64,000 bases of DNA from Microcystis aeruginosa Ma_MB_S_20031200_S102 (GTDB lineage Bacteria > Cyanobacteriota > Cyanobacteriia > Cyanobacteriales > Microcystaceae). The notes below the pieces were generated by a model that did no database searches, was not told where the DNA came from, and saw only the letters and a list, made by a program, of their open reading frames with translations. The DNA lies in NCBI GenBank assembly GCA_007095845.1, contig SFBI01000013.1:1-64000 (forward strand). The letters are read 5' to 3'. The position numbers and the translations under genes are program-made. Shown piece after piece: positions 47,242-56,264 of this stretch. The number at the start of each line of letters is the position of its first letter. The first letter of the stretch is position 1.

Positions 47242-48708
47242 TTAAATACTTTTTTCCGATAAAACCTTATACAGAGCTTTAGCCAGTCCCGTTGTCCCGT
47301 TGTCAATTCCTTGTAAGTCCTTCTTGCTTAAATCTCTAATACGAATGTTAATTTCTTTATCCAGACCTTTCTCTACTAGATCGGGAAAGTTTGAATGGTC
47401 TATGATCAAATTGCCTTGATTGTAAAAAGCTGTAACATTAAACCATCTTAAACCGATACCATTAGCATGAAGAATTCCCAGCCATTTGAGATAAGCTTCA
47501 CACCAGACTTTGATGGCATTAATTCGATCCCATTCGCCCGATTTTTTAATGCTTTCCCGATCATAAAATTTAAGTGCAAAGTCAACCTCACCTAATTTGG
47601 TTTTAGCGTGTTCTAATCCTGGAACAATTCTCGATAACCAAATATAGGCAAATCGGACGGCATTAGTTAACTTTCGACGAACTTCATCCTTATCAGGTAC
47701 ATCCTCCCAACTGATCTCATTATCTTTGTTACGACTCAGCAAAATAACCTGTCTTTCATTAGGTTTTGGGGTAAAAATAAAATCTCTTAGGGCTAAACCT
47801 GCATATAATTCCAAAACGTGAGGATCATTTCTCTGGTCACTTCCCCCTTTACTAAACTTCTCTACATTAGTCATGGTAGGCATTCCCAACAGATAAATAG
47901 TATCAAACTTCAAATCTTGTGTCCCATAATATCTTAGGGCGGCCTCTGTTTTCAGAATAAATTCCTCAGAACGAGCAAAAACGGCTTCTTTATCTTCCTT
48001 AGAGGGAAAGCGAAAATAAGGCAACATTAATAAGCCACCCAATTTTACTTTTCTGAGGAGATTTCCTGTCTCTGGATTATCCAATTCTTTAGCAATTAGA
48101 CGACCCAATGTAGGAAATCCCGATGCACCGGTTCCCCCAAAAATTGAGCCACAAAGAAAAACTTGCGGAGGGTTATTTGCTTCTGTTTTAAGATCGCTAT
48201 CAATCTTGCCGATCAATTCCTTCCAACTCTCATTAGTGGCCACATTTTGCCGAAGTTGAGTCATAATCGCTGAACCAATAGCGGGTCGGCCTAGAAACCC
48301 ATCTTTTAACAAGACATCTCGCTCTTTTTCAGTGTAAAGAACATCGAATAAATGACGAATAACTTCCCTGTTTCCATTGTAGTTATCGTATTTAAAGACA
48401 TCTCTCAAACGAAATTCATCTGCTTTTTGAAAGGGAGTCCACAACCCTAAAAATTCGAGTTTTGTCTGCATCCACCAATTAAGAGTGGGATTAATTCCTT
48501 GATCGATATTTTTAGTACAATTTTGGTAGGTCGCAATCGCACCATCGGCCTCTTTAAGATTGCCATTACCCTTGTCGGGATCAACAAAGAGAATTTCTAT
48601 TTTTGGAATACGCTCACCTTGAGTGTAAATACCCGCTGCTGCTAGATGACATAAGGCTTCTACAATTTTTATCCCTGTTCCACCAATGGCAATAACGTAA
48701 ACTGACAT
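47242..48708 (-). CDS. Tubulin/FtsZ-like GTPase-family protein
   Basis: A 488-residue protein. It starts with a Rossmann glycine loop AIGGTGIKIVEAL (7-19), has an acidic residue pair in FVDPDKGNG (about 41-49) and then GSIFGGTGASGFPTLGR (187-203). The GGTGASG (191-197) is the tubulin signature (GGGTGSG/GGTGTG type) that wraps the GTP phosphates. About 290 residues of alpha/beta sequence follow. Length exceeds FtsZ (about 400). It is second in the operon, 28 bp after the 4-TM gene. GTPase activity or filament formation is inference from the motifs. Confidence 0.82.
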   Translation of the reverse strand: MSVYVIAIGGTGIKIVEALCHLAAAGIYTQGERIPKIEILFVDPDKGNGNLKEADGAIATYQNCTKNIDQGINPTLNWWMQTKLEFLGLWTPFQKADEFRLRDVFKYDNYNGNREVIRHLFDVLYTEKERDVLLKDGFLGRPAIGSAIMTQLRQNVATNESWKELIGKIDSDLKTEANNPPQVFLCGSIFGGTGASGFPTLGRLIAKELDNPETGNLLRKVKLGGLLMLPYFRFPSKEDKEAVFARSEEFILKTEAALRYYGTQDLKFDTIYLLGMPTMTNVEKFSKGGSDQRNDPHVLELYAGLALRDFIFTPKPNERQVILLSRNKDNEISWEDVPDKDEVRRKLTNAVRFAYIWLSRIVPGLEHAKTKLGEVDFALKFYDRESIKKSGEWDRINAIKVWCEAYLKWLGILHANGIGLRWFNVTAFYNQGNLIIDHSNFPDLVEKGLDKEINIRIRDLSKKDLQGIDNGTTGLAKALYKVLSEKSI

Positions 48709-48736
48709 AACGTTTTAATAACCTCTAAACTAATTT

Positions 48737-49225
48737 CTAACGAAAACGAGGAAACAAACCAACTAGGGGAACAACACGACGCATATTTGGAGGGGTACTA
48801 AGGGCGGTAGATAGCCAGTAACTGGAACACATTCCTAATAGTAAAATCAAGCTAAAAAAAACCAAAGCTATGGTTTCTAGATTATTGTTACCATCCTTTC
48901 CCCAGATAAACAAAGAAATAATGAAACTCAAAAAGGGTAAGACAAACAACAGCAACCAAAAAAATCGAGCTTGGCCGAATTCTTTCTCGGTAAACGTTCG
49001 CCACCACTTAAGAGATATTAGATACCAGATAACAGCAAACGCACTAGAAGTCACCCACACAACGAAAACAGCAGGATCATAATTACTTTGTATCCAATTG
49101 CTGGTATAGGTGGGAATGATGCCATTGCCAAATAGCATCCGACCGATTACCATTATCATCGCACCGATAATGATGCCAGCCGCAAGACCTGTAATTTCTG
49201 GTAGAATCGAATTCTGCTCATTCAT
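48737..49225 (-). CDS. Four-span membrane protein
   Basis: A 162-residue protein with four hydrophobic segments (about 10-31, 50-70, 88-110 and 118-138). The cytoplasmic tail ends RRVVPLVGLFPRFR. It is the first gene of the operon with the tubulin-like protein. The 164-bp gap to the divergent vWA-like gene (49226-49389) must hold two promoters. Function not recognised; a membrane anchor for the cytoskeletal complex is a plausible role. Confidence 0.78.
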   Translation of the reverse strand: MNEQNSILPEITGLAAGIIIGAMIMVIGRMLFGNGIIPTYTSNWIQSNYDPAVFVVWVTSSAFAVIWYLISLKWWRTFTEKEFGQARFFWLLLFVLPFLSFIISLFIWGKDGNNNLETIALVFFSLILLLGMCSSYWLSTALSTPPNMRRVVPLVGLFPRFR

Positions 49226-49389
49226 TACTGTAATAACTGGGATTAATGAGTCTAAGAAAAAATCGGGATAAATAAAATGATCTAAACCCGCCGCTTTGAT
49301 GTTATCCTAGCAAGGGAAAGATTTTTTGTCCACAATAATTAAATTTACTTAATAAGTTTTTTACTTTTTCGCAACAATTCTTTACATTC

Positions 49390-50826
49390 ATGAAAAAACT
49401 TGTCTTGCCTGTCCTTCTAATTTTACTTGGAACAGTCCTAGTCGGTTGTCCTAAGCATGAAAATTGGTCATGCCCTGAGCTATCAACCCCGACTGCCACT
49501 GCCAAAATATCATCAAATCCTGACAAACCAGAAAAAATCATCATTCAAATTGATGGTACGCCGTCTATGAAAGGGTTTGTCAGCGATCGCAACAGTCGCT
49601 ATATTAGAACCCTAAGATTATTAAGAAGTGCGACAAATACAGCTTTTCCCGTCACGCCATCTCCTACCTTTTATGTTTTTGGGACTCAGCGACTCAAGGA
49701 GCCGATCAATCATCAATCGGCTGAAACTGCCTGGTTTTATAGTGGGGGAAGACCTGAATTAAGAGATGCGGCGACTCATAAAATTATCGCACCCCAAAAG
49801 ACTGATCCACCCAATTCCCTCTACGTTATTGTGACGGATTTATATCAAGAAAAAGCCCAATGGGAAGACTTAGTAGCACAACTCAAAGATCATTATCTCC
49901 TGAAGGATGGTTACGCCGTCGGTATTATCGCAGTCAAAAGTGAATTTTTGGGGGATATTTATGATGTTGGATTAGATAATATTCGTTATCCCAGTGTTAA
50001 AACAAATCATCCCTTTTATATCTTAGTGTTAGGTCGCTATTCTCAGGTTAAACAATATTTCGATAAAATCAAATCGGAAAGTCAAAATACAGGACTTAAT
50101 TTTCCTTCTGAAAATTTTGTTATTTTCTCCACTCAAATTTTTGAAAAACCTGCTTTACTGCAAATTAATGACAATGAACCATCTTCTTCTCCGACATCGG
50201 ATAATCTTCAGAAATCAGGAATTAGACGAGTAGAAGTGATTAATGATGGTAGAATAGTGATAAAAGTGGACAATCCTCAAAATGTAGAACGACTTATTAT
50301 TCCTAGTCAAACAAGCAATGATAGTCCAAAAGAGACTTCTTTAAAATATAGACTCAACTATAATCCTCTGCTCTATACTTTGCCACTAGCTAATTCTGCT
50401 AGTTATCAACTCAATAGTGATAATGACTTTAATAACAACACAGAAGAATTTAAAAAATTAGATTCCCAAAGTTCACTGATTCCCCTTCAACTAACGAATT
50501 GGCAATCTACGAATAGTCAATTAGAATTTAATGCTTTAATAAATCTTGACAATAATCCTCAAGGAATTGGCGTTTATCGCTTAATTTTTGATGTGTTTCC
50601 CGAAAAAATTTCTGGCTCATCAAGACCATATCAAGCCCCGTCTTGGTGGAAAGATTGGAGTTTTGGCGAAAACGAAATTTTTGCAGGAGATAGAACTTAC
50701 AATTTACAACCCTTTTTATATAATCTAGGAGATACGACTTTTAGAATTATTGAAGATAAGCGAAATATTGAAGATAAGCCAAATGTTGCTCTTGGCCGTC
50801 TTTGCTTTATTATCCACAAAAAGTAG
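49390..50826 (+). CDS. vWA-like lipoprotein
   Basis: A 478-residue protein. The signal peptide ends in lipobox LGTVLVGC (Cys20 lipidated). IIIQIDGTPSMKGF (50-63) is a MIDAS-like loop of a von Willebrand A domain (Asp55, Ser59), and NSLYVIVTDLYQ is a later core strand with the Thr-Asp pair. After the vWA domain (about 50-240) comes a beta-sandwich region to about 460. It is divergent from the four-gene operon and shares its control region, so it probably belongs to the same system at the outer side of the membrane. Confidence 0.78.
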   Translation: MKKLVLPVLLILLGTVLVGCPKHENWSCPELSTPTATAKISSNPDKPEKIIIQIDGTPSMKGFVSDRNSRYIRTLRLLRSATNTAFPVTPSPTFYVFGTQRLKEPINHQSAETAWFYSGGRPELRDAATHKIIAPQKTDPPNSLYVIVTDLYQEKAQWEDLVAQLKDHYLLKDGYAVGIIAVKSEFLGDIYDVGLDNIRYPSVKTNHPFYILVLGRYSQVKQYFDKIKSESQNTGLNFPSENFVIFSTQIFEKPALLQINDNEPSSSPTSDNLQKSGIRRVEVINDGRIVIKVDNPQNVERLIIPSQTSNDSPKETSLKYRLNYNPLLYTLPLANSASYQLNSDNDFNNNTEEFKKLDSQSSLIPLQLTNWQSTNSQLEFNALINLDNNPQGIGVYRLIFDVFPEKISGSSRPYQAPSWWKDWSFGENEIFAGDRTYNLQPFLYNLGDTTFRIIEDKRNIEDKPNVALGRLCFIIHKK

Positions 50827-51214
50827 GGGTTTGTCAATCAATCAAAACACGGGAGCATCGAGAGCATCCCATTTATGCAAAAATATAAGAGAGAACACCA
50901 AAAATAAGTGATTAAATTTATTCAATAGGACAAGCAGACATAACGAATTTATCTTCATTATCGTCTCTAAGAAGGAATTAAGGGAGAGATTTAGACAATT
51001 TATTCAAATGTAAGCAATTAAATAGCCAGTTGACCATTAGACACCTCCATAATATTATTTTAAGACTGAAAATGTTTCCAGCAAAGGAGTTGAGCTAAAT
51101 AAAAATTATTTTATTTAGCTCATAGTTTTTTTATAAAATTAAATTAGCAATGAAAGACATACATTTCAGTCGTTGCACTATTTTGTTAGTACACAGCATA
51201 AAAGCAAGCTGTGA
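50827..51214. other. Gene-free interval between the vWA-like gene and the OmpA fragment
   Basis: 388 bp, strongly AT-rich. No frame longer than a few dozen codons looks protein-like. It includes a short direct repeat (GAGCATCGAGAGCATC, near 50853). I see no terminator with a clear T-tract. Confidence 0.5.
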
Positions 51215-51760
51215 TTGGTTTATCACTCTTGGAGATATCTACTGATTAGGTATCTCGAAGAAGCAAATCGAAAACTTCAAAAACTGCAAACAGCAACCCC
51301 GATAGTTATCGATGAAAAATCAGGAAAATTCAAATTTCAGTCGGGAAGTGCTGAATTAAACCCAGCTTTAAAAACCTATATTCGTCAGCGCATTATTCCC
51401 GCTATCGAAACCATTACCAAAGACAGAGAAATCGACTTTATTCAAGTAATTGGACACACCGACGGACAGGGAATACAGCAGACAAGTAATCTCGATAAAA
51501 ATATTGAATCGGTTGCCAGCAGAAAACAATCTGTTAAAATGCTAGTACCCGGTTCTAACACTGATTTAGGATTAATGCGAGCTTTAGCAGTAGTGCAAGA
51601 AATCGAAAACACCGGTAAACTGAAAAACGTCAAATTTCGAGCTTTTTCCGCAGGACAGTTATACCTCCCATCGGGTAAATTAGCCGCGGTTAATCGTGAC
51701 GCAGATGCAAGCAGACGCAGAATTGAAATCCGTTTTATTCCCCCCGGTAAAAAACAATAA
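51215..51760 (+). pseudogene. OmpA-like peptidoglycan-binding domain fragment
   Basis: Frame after a TGA at 51212-51214; the only early start is TTG at 51215 with a poor context. From about codon 29 the sequence is a clear OmpA C-terminal domain: FKFQSGSAELNPALKTYI, FIQVIGHTDGQG (peptidoglycan-contact Asp) and ASRRRIEIRFIP. OmpA/MotB-type proteins have an N-terminal membrane part that is absent here. Thus the C-terminal half of a once larger gene. It could still be translated but without export signal it would be inactive. Confidence 0.7.
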
Positions 51761-51839
51761 GACCAAAAAAATCTAGAAATTTGTTTTTTTATCTTTTGCT
51801 TGTTACACTGAGTAAAGAACGAAATTCAAATCAATATCT

Positions 51840-52073
51840 ATGGAACAAAACACTTTAGAGGGGACTTGGGAAGAAATTTTACAGCATAGTGCTAAATTAG
51901 CAGGTCAGCGAGTGAGATTGACCATTCTATCTAATCAATCTTCCAATTCTTCCACTCCAGAAACCCTAGACCAAAAATTAAAAGGAAGAGTTGGACGAGT
52001 TTATTTTCAGCCATCAGATTTATCTGAGCGAGTAGAAGAAGTTTTTACAAATATTTTAGATGATAAAGACTAA
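51840..52073 (+). CDS. Antitoxin-like small protein (orphan)
   Basis: A 77-residue protein: an N-terminal segment LEGTWEEILQHSAKLAGQRVRLTIL that looks like the DNA-binding half of cyanobacterial VapB-type antitoxins, then a Ser-rich linker and an acidic toxin-neutralising tail ending ILDDKD. A PIN toxin normally follows within a few bases; here the downstream DNA has a minus-strand Uma2 gene. So it is an orphan antitoxin or a relic of a lost pair. Confidence 0.55.
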   Translation: MEQNTLEGTWEEILQHSAKLAGQRVRLTILSNQSSNSSTPETLDQKLKGRVGRVYFQPSDLSERVEEVFTNILDDKD

Positions 52074-52124
52074 ACGGGATGGAAATCAACCTTTTGAGGT
52101 TGTACCTTAATTATTTTTCATTCC

Positions 52125-52685
52125 CTATAGGGTGACATCCTCGTATAAATCCCGAAAAGATGCCGTCAGATTAATACTCTGCAAACTAAAACTTTCTTGC
52201 TGATGGGTTTGCAGAATCCATAAACCCTGTTCACCCCGGCGAAAAGTTTCCACTCGTTGGTGTTTACTATTGACTAAGACATATTCCTCTAAACTTTCTA
52301 GAGTTTGATAATCATTAAATTTATCACCCCTGTCAAAAGCTTCTGTAGAATCGGAGAGAACTTCAATAATTAATTTAGGAAAACTTTTGTAGGTAGCAGT
52401 TTCTCTATCTCTGTCATCGCAGGTGACAAGAATATCAGGATAGTAAAAGTGATTGCGTTTCTCTAATCTGACTTTCACATCGGCAAAATAAACCCGACAA
52501 TCGGAACCCCGCAAATGATTACGAATGATAAAAGTGAAATTGAGTCCGATAATATTATGAGTATCCGTCGTTCCTGCCATGGCGTAAATCTGTCCATTGA
52601 TATACTCGTGTTTAATGGTACTTTTTTCTTCAAACTGAAGATATTCTTCTGGGGTGAGATTATTATAGTGAGATAAAGCAATCAT
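52125..52685 (-). CDS. Uma2-family endonuclease, copy 2 of a tandem pair
   Basis: A 186-residue Uma2 (PD-(D/E)xK) protein with the complete motif set: HFYYPDILVTC (Asp), FPKLIIEVLSDSTEAFDRGDKFNDY (Glu and Lys). From RNHLRGSDCRVYF onward it matches its neighbour (52712) except for two residues; differences cluster in residues 22-54. It ends LYEDVTL, ten residues before its neighbour. The pair is separated by 26 bp, same strand. Confidence 0.88.
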   Translation of the reverse strand: MIALSHYNNLTPEEYLQFEEKSTIKHEYINGQIYAMAGTTDTHNIIGLNFTFIIRNHLRGSDCRVYFADVKVRLEKRNHFYYPDILVTCDDRDRETATYKSFPKLIIEVLSDSTEAFDRGDKFNDYQTLESLEEYVLVNSKHQRVETFRRGEQGLWILQTHQQESFSLQSINLTASFRDLYEDVTL

Positions 52686-52711
52686 GGGTTTAATCGTTGA
52701 AGGAGATTTTC

Positions 52712-53302
52712 TTAAGGACTTTCGGGAGTATCATTAACCGTTTCTAGGGTGACATCCTCGTATAAATCCCGAAAAGATGCCGTCAGATTAATACTCTGCA
52801 AACTAAAACTTTCTTGCTGATAGGTTTGCAGAATCCATAAACCCTGTTCACCCCGTCGAAAAGTTTCTACTCGTTGGTGTTTACTATTCACTAAGACATA
52901 TTCCTCTAAACTTTCTAGAGTTTGATAATCATTAAATTTATCACCCCTGTCAAAAGCTTCTGTAGAATCGGAGAGAACTTCGATAATCAATTTAGGAAAC
53001 CTTTTGTAGGTAGCAGTTTCCCTATCTCTGTCATCACAGGTGACAAGAATATCAGGATAATAAAAGTGATTGCGTTTCTCTAATCTGACTTTCACATCGG
53101 CAAAATAAACCCGACAATCGGAACCCCGCAAATGATTACGAACAATTGTGTATATATTCCCCGCAACAATATTATGAGTATCCGTCGTCCCTACCATGGC
53201 GTAAATTTGTCCATCGATATATTCATGTTTAATGGGATTTTTTTCTTCAAACTGAAGATACTCTTCTGGAGTGAGATTATTATAGTTAGATAAAGCAATC
53301 AT
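52712..53302 (-). CDS. Uma2-family endonuclease, copy 1 of a tandem pair
   Basis: A 196-residue Uma2 protein with the same motifs as its downstream neighbour. Compared with it, residues 46-54 differ in a block (VAGNIYTIV against IGLNFTFII) while most of the rest is identical, which points to a recent duplication with partial gene conversion. Its upstream region is shared with the dead copy at 40.6 kb. The fixed promoter-side homology suggests it is the source or a sister of that copy. Confidence 0.88.
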   Translation of the reverse strand: MIALSNYNNLTPEEYLQFEEKNPIKHEYIDGQIYAMVGTTDTHNIVAGNIYTIVRNHLRGSDCRVYFADVKVRLEKRNHFYYPDILVTCDDRDRETATYKRFPKLIIEVLSDSTEAFDRGDKFNDYQTLESLEEYVLVNSKHQRVETFRRGEQGLWILQTYQQESFSLQSINLTASFRDLYEDVTLETVNDTPESP

Positions 53303-53586
53303 CGTTTTTTCTGCTAGTTACAACTATATTAAGTACCTAAGCAAAATTAATTATACATCTAAGCCGTTAACCTTTTCCGTAATCAGTAAGCAGTATTAAG
53401 TAACAGTAACATTCCCTGATTGCTGTTCACCGATAACCGAAAAGTCTCCTCTTTCCGAGTCTAAACTAGGAAATTAACTTTGCAGGACAGATACCTGTTG
53501 AAATACTGTCTAGGAGAACCCGCAAAAAGAGCCTCGAATGGTTAATCTATATGTTATTACCCTTGTAACCCACTATAACTACTGCT

Positions 53587-55506
53587 ATGACAACCCTAAT
53601 TGACTATTCAAATATTCAATCTTTACCCAAAGTTTGGTCAATAGTTGCCCAACGTTTCCCCAATATTATCGCTCTGCACGATCCCCACAGTAAACCGGAA
53701 GTAATTCTCACCTATCGGGAACTTTATCAACAAATTCAGCAATTTGCAGCCGCTTTGCAAGCATTAGGAGTCACAGAAACCGAAAATGTCGCTTTATTTG
53801 CCGATAATAGTCCCCGGTGGTTTATTGCCGACCAAGGTTCCATGGCAGCCGGGGCCGCCAATGCGGTACGATCTGCTCAAGCAGATGCCGAGGAATTAGC
53901 CTATATTCTCGCTGATAGTGACAGTCAGACGCTGATTGTTGAAAATAACAAAACTTTAGGGAAATTGCTGGCGAAAATCCCTGAATTGCCCCTAAAATTA
54001 ATCGTGCTGCTCACCGACGAAGACCCCGCTACTGGGGCGATTTCCGTGCAGACCTTAAATTTCAAGCAACTAATGGCGATCGGGGCTGAGAACACCCTTA
54101 AACCCATCACCAAGAGAGAAAATGATCTGGCTACCCTCATCTACACATCGGGGACGACGGGACAACCCAAAGGGGTGATGTTAAGTCATGGTAATCTGCT
54201 CCATCAGGTACGCAACTTAAATGCTATCTTTCAACCGGATCCTGGGGATCGAGTTTTAAGCATACTACCTTCATGGCATTCCTACGAGCGCAGTTGTGAG
54301 TATTTCAGTCTAGCTCAAGGTTGCACCCAGATTTATACCAGTATTCGCACTTTTAAGAACGATTTAAAGCAATTTAGTCCCCAATTAATGGTGGGAGTTC
54401 CCCGTCTTTGGGAATCTCTTTACGAAGGTATCCAAAAACAATTTAGTCAACAACCGGCTAAAAAACAGAAATTGGTGCAATTTTTTCTAGAAAAGTCAGA
54501 AAAGTACGTTATTGCTAAACGCATCGCTGATAATCTCAGTCTAGATCACCTTCACGCTTCCCCCACAGAAAGACTCAAAGCAAGAATTCAATCCCTCTTA
54601 CTCTATCCCCTCCACGCCATCGGTGACAAGCTAGTTTATAACAAAATTCGCCAAGCAGTGGGAAATAAAGTTAAAATCTTCGTTAGTGGTGGTGGTTCCT
54701 TAGCTAGACATCTAGATACTTTCTATGAGATTGCGGGAATCCCGATTTTAGTTGGTTATGGACTGACAGAAACTTCTCCCGTCGCTACCGTCCGTCGTAT
54801 CGATCATAACCTGCGCGGGTCTGCCGGTCGTCCCGTCTTTCAGACAGAAATCTGTATTGTCGATTTACACAGCAAAGAAGTCTTACCCACAGAAAAACAC
54901 GGTTTAGTCTTGATTCGTGGTCCGCAGGTGATGCAGGGATACTATAAAAAACCAGAAGCAACCGAAAAAGCGATTTCTCCCGATGGTTGGTTTGATAGCG
55001 GTGATATTGGTTGGTTAACCGCTGCTGGGGATTTAGTCTTAACTGGACGAGCCAAAGATACAATTGTTTTGAGCAATGGTGAAAATATCGAACCGCAACC
55101 GATTGAAGATGCTTGTTTACGCAGTCCCTTTATCTCCCAAATCATGCTAGTGGGACAGGATCAAAAAGCTTTGGGGGCTTTGATCGTGCCTAATCTTGAT
55201 ATATTGGCCAATTGGGCCCAAGAACAGAAACTATCCTTAAATTTACCCGATCCTCACAGCGATCGCTCAACGATTCTTTCTAGCGATCTCTACAGCAAAA
55301 AAGTCTTAGATCTCTACCAACAAGAATTAAAGCGCGAGGTCAGAAATCGGCCCAGTTATCGTACCGATGACCAGATTAAAACCTTCGAGTTAATTTTAGA
55401 GCCTTTTTCCCTAGAAAACGGCATGATGACCCAAACTTTAAAGATTAAACGGCCGGTAGTAACGCAACGCTATCGCGATATGATTAACGAGATGTTTGCC
55501 AAGTAA
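53587..55506 (+). CDS. aas: Acyl-ACP / long-chain acyl-CoA synthetase
   Basis: An adenylate-forming enzyme of 639 residues. Core motifs: P-loop A3 YTSGTTGQPKG (186-196), A5 GYGLTETSP (390-398) and A7/A8 GWFDSGDIGWL, GRAKDTIVLSNGENIEP. The N-terminus (MTTLIDYSNIQSLPKVW) recalls the cyanobacterial Aas that recycles free fatty acids onto ACP for membrane lipids; that function is known for Synechocystis slr1609. It has a 284-bp upstream region with weak heptamer-like sequence. ydlQ-type and DUF3370 genes follow on the same strand. Confidence 0.88.
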   Translation: MTTLIDYSNIQSLPKVWSIVAQRFPNIIALHDPHSKPEVILTYRELYQQIQQFAAALQALGVTETENVALFADNSPRWFIADQGSMAAGAANAVRSAQADAEELAYILADSDSQTLIVENNKTLGKLLAKIPELPLKLIVLLTDEDPATGAISVQTLNFKQLMAIGAENTLKPITKRENDLATLIYTSGTTGQPKGVMLSHGNLLHQVRNLNAIFQPDPGDRVLSILPSWHSYERSCEYFSLAQGCTQIYTSIRTFKNDLKQFSPQLMVGVPRLWESLYEGIQKQFSQQPAKKQKLVQFFLEKSEKYVIAKRIADNLSLDHLHASPTERLKARIQSLLLYPLHAIGDKLVYNKIRQAVGNKVKIFVSGGGSLARHLDTFYEIAGIPILVGYGLTETSPVATVRRIDHNLRGSAGRPVFQTEICIVDLHSKEVLPTEKHGLVLIRGPQVMQGYYKKPEATEKAISPDGWFDSGDIGWLTAAGDLVLTGRAKDTIVLSNGENIEPQPIEDACLRSPFISQIMLVGQDQKALGALIVPNLDILANWAQEQKLSLNLPDPHSDRSTILSSDLYSKKVLDLYQQELKREVRNRPSYRTDDQIKTFELILEPFSLENGMMTQTLKIKRPVVTQRYRDMINEMFAK

Positions 55507-55567
55507 ATATTTCTGGCAAATATTCTCCAAACCCTTGACAAAAAGACCTTTTTAGGATAAGCGAATC

Positions 55568-56017
55568 ATGGATGACGCACAAACCAGTTTATTACTGAAG
55601 CGCCCGGTGACAATTAAAGTAATCGTGACCCCGCGCTGGAAAGAAGAAGCACAACAGCAATTACAAGCACAAATGGTGCAAATTGATGCACAAATTCAAC
55701 AATTAGAAAGCCAAGGCCAAAGAGCGATCGCAGAAATTCAGCGTCAGAGTCTGATCCCCTTACCCCCTGCGGCTGCCCAACAGATTGATAATATTCAAAT
55801 CCAAGTCAATCAACAGAAAAGTGAGTTTCTCGAACAAAAAAACCAGTATCTGCAACAATTGCAACAGGTACAACTCTTGGAACTCAATCAAGAAGTCGCC
55901 CAAGCACAACTAGAAAGCTTTTTCCGCGTCGAAAAAGGCGATAACTTAGTGGCCAAAATGAATGTAGAACTCCTTCTTAGAGATGGCATCGTCGAAGAGA
56001 TTCGCGGCGAAATTTAA
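55568..56017 (+). CDS. YlqD-family protein
   Basis: A 149-residue protein matching the YlqD family, found in cyanobacteria and Firmicutes. A short N-terminal beta segment (RPVTIKVIVTPRWKEEA) leads to a long Gln-rich coiled coil (about 30-125) and ends with a beta segment (VELLLRDGIVEEIRGEI). Function unknown. It lies 61 bp after the acyl synthetase and may be co-transcribed with it. Confidence 0.85.
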   Translation: MDDAQTSLLLKRPVTIKVIVTPRWKEEAQQQLQAQMVQIDAQIQQLESQGQRAIAEIQRQSLIPLPPAAAQQIDNIQIQVNQQKSEFLEQKNQYLQQLQQVQLLELNQEVAQAQLESFFRVEKGDNLVAKMNVELLLRDGIVEEIRGEI

Positions 56018-56264
56018 AGTTAGGGTGAGCAGTTACCCTTCACTGTCAACTTAACCGTTAAAATCGGCAATAGCAGGGGTTTTTATCCCTTGCTAACCGA
56101 GAAAACCATCCCCAGCTCACATCACCCCTGACAGGACTTGATCAGACCTGAAAAATATATTAAGATTCCTTATCGATCGCTAGGACAAACTCGCTTATAT
56201 TGTTCTATAACTTCATCTCTCCATCGACTCACCCTTAATTAGATCCTATAGATATAGAATCTCT

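Noticed and set aside
41805-51760. Cytoskeletal module as a Zorya-type defence system
   Set aside because: It lacks a clear MotA-like ZorA, a full MotB-like ZorB and a ZorC/D helicase. The OmpA fragment alone is not enough.
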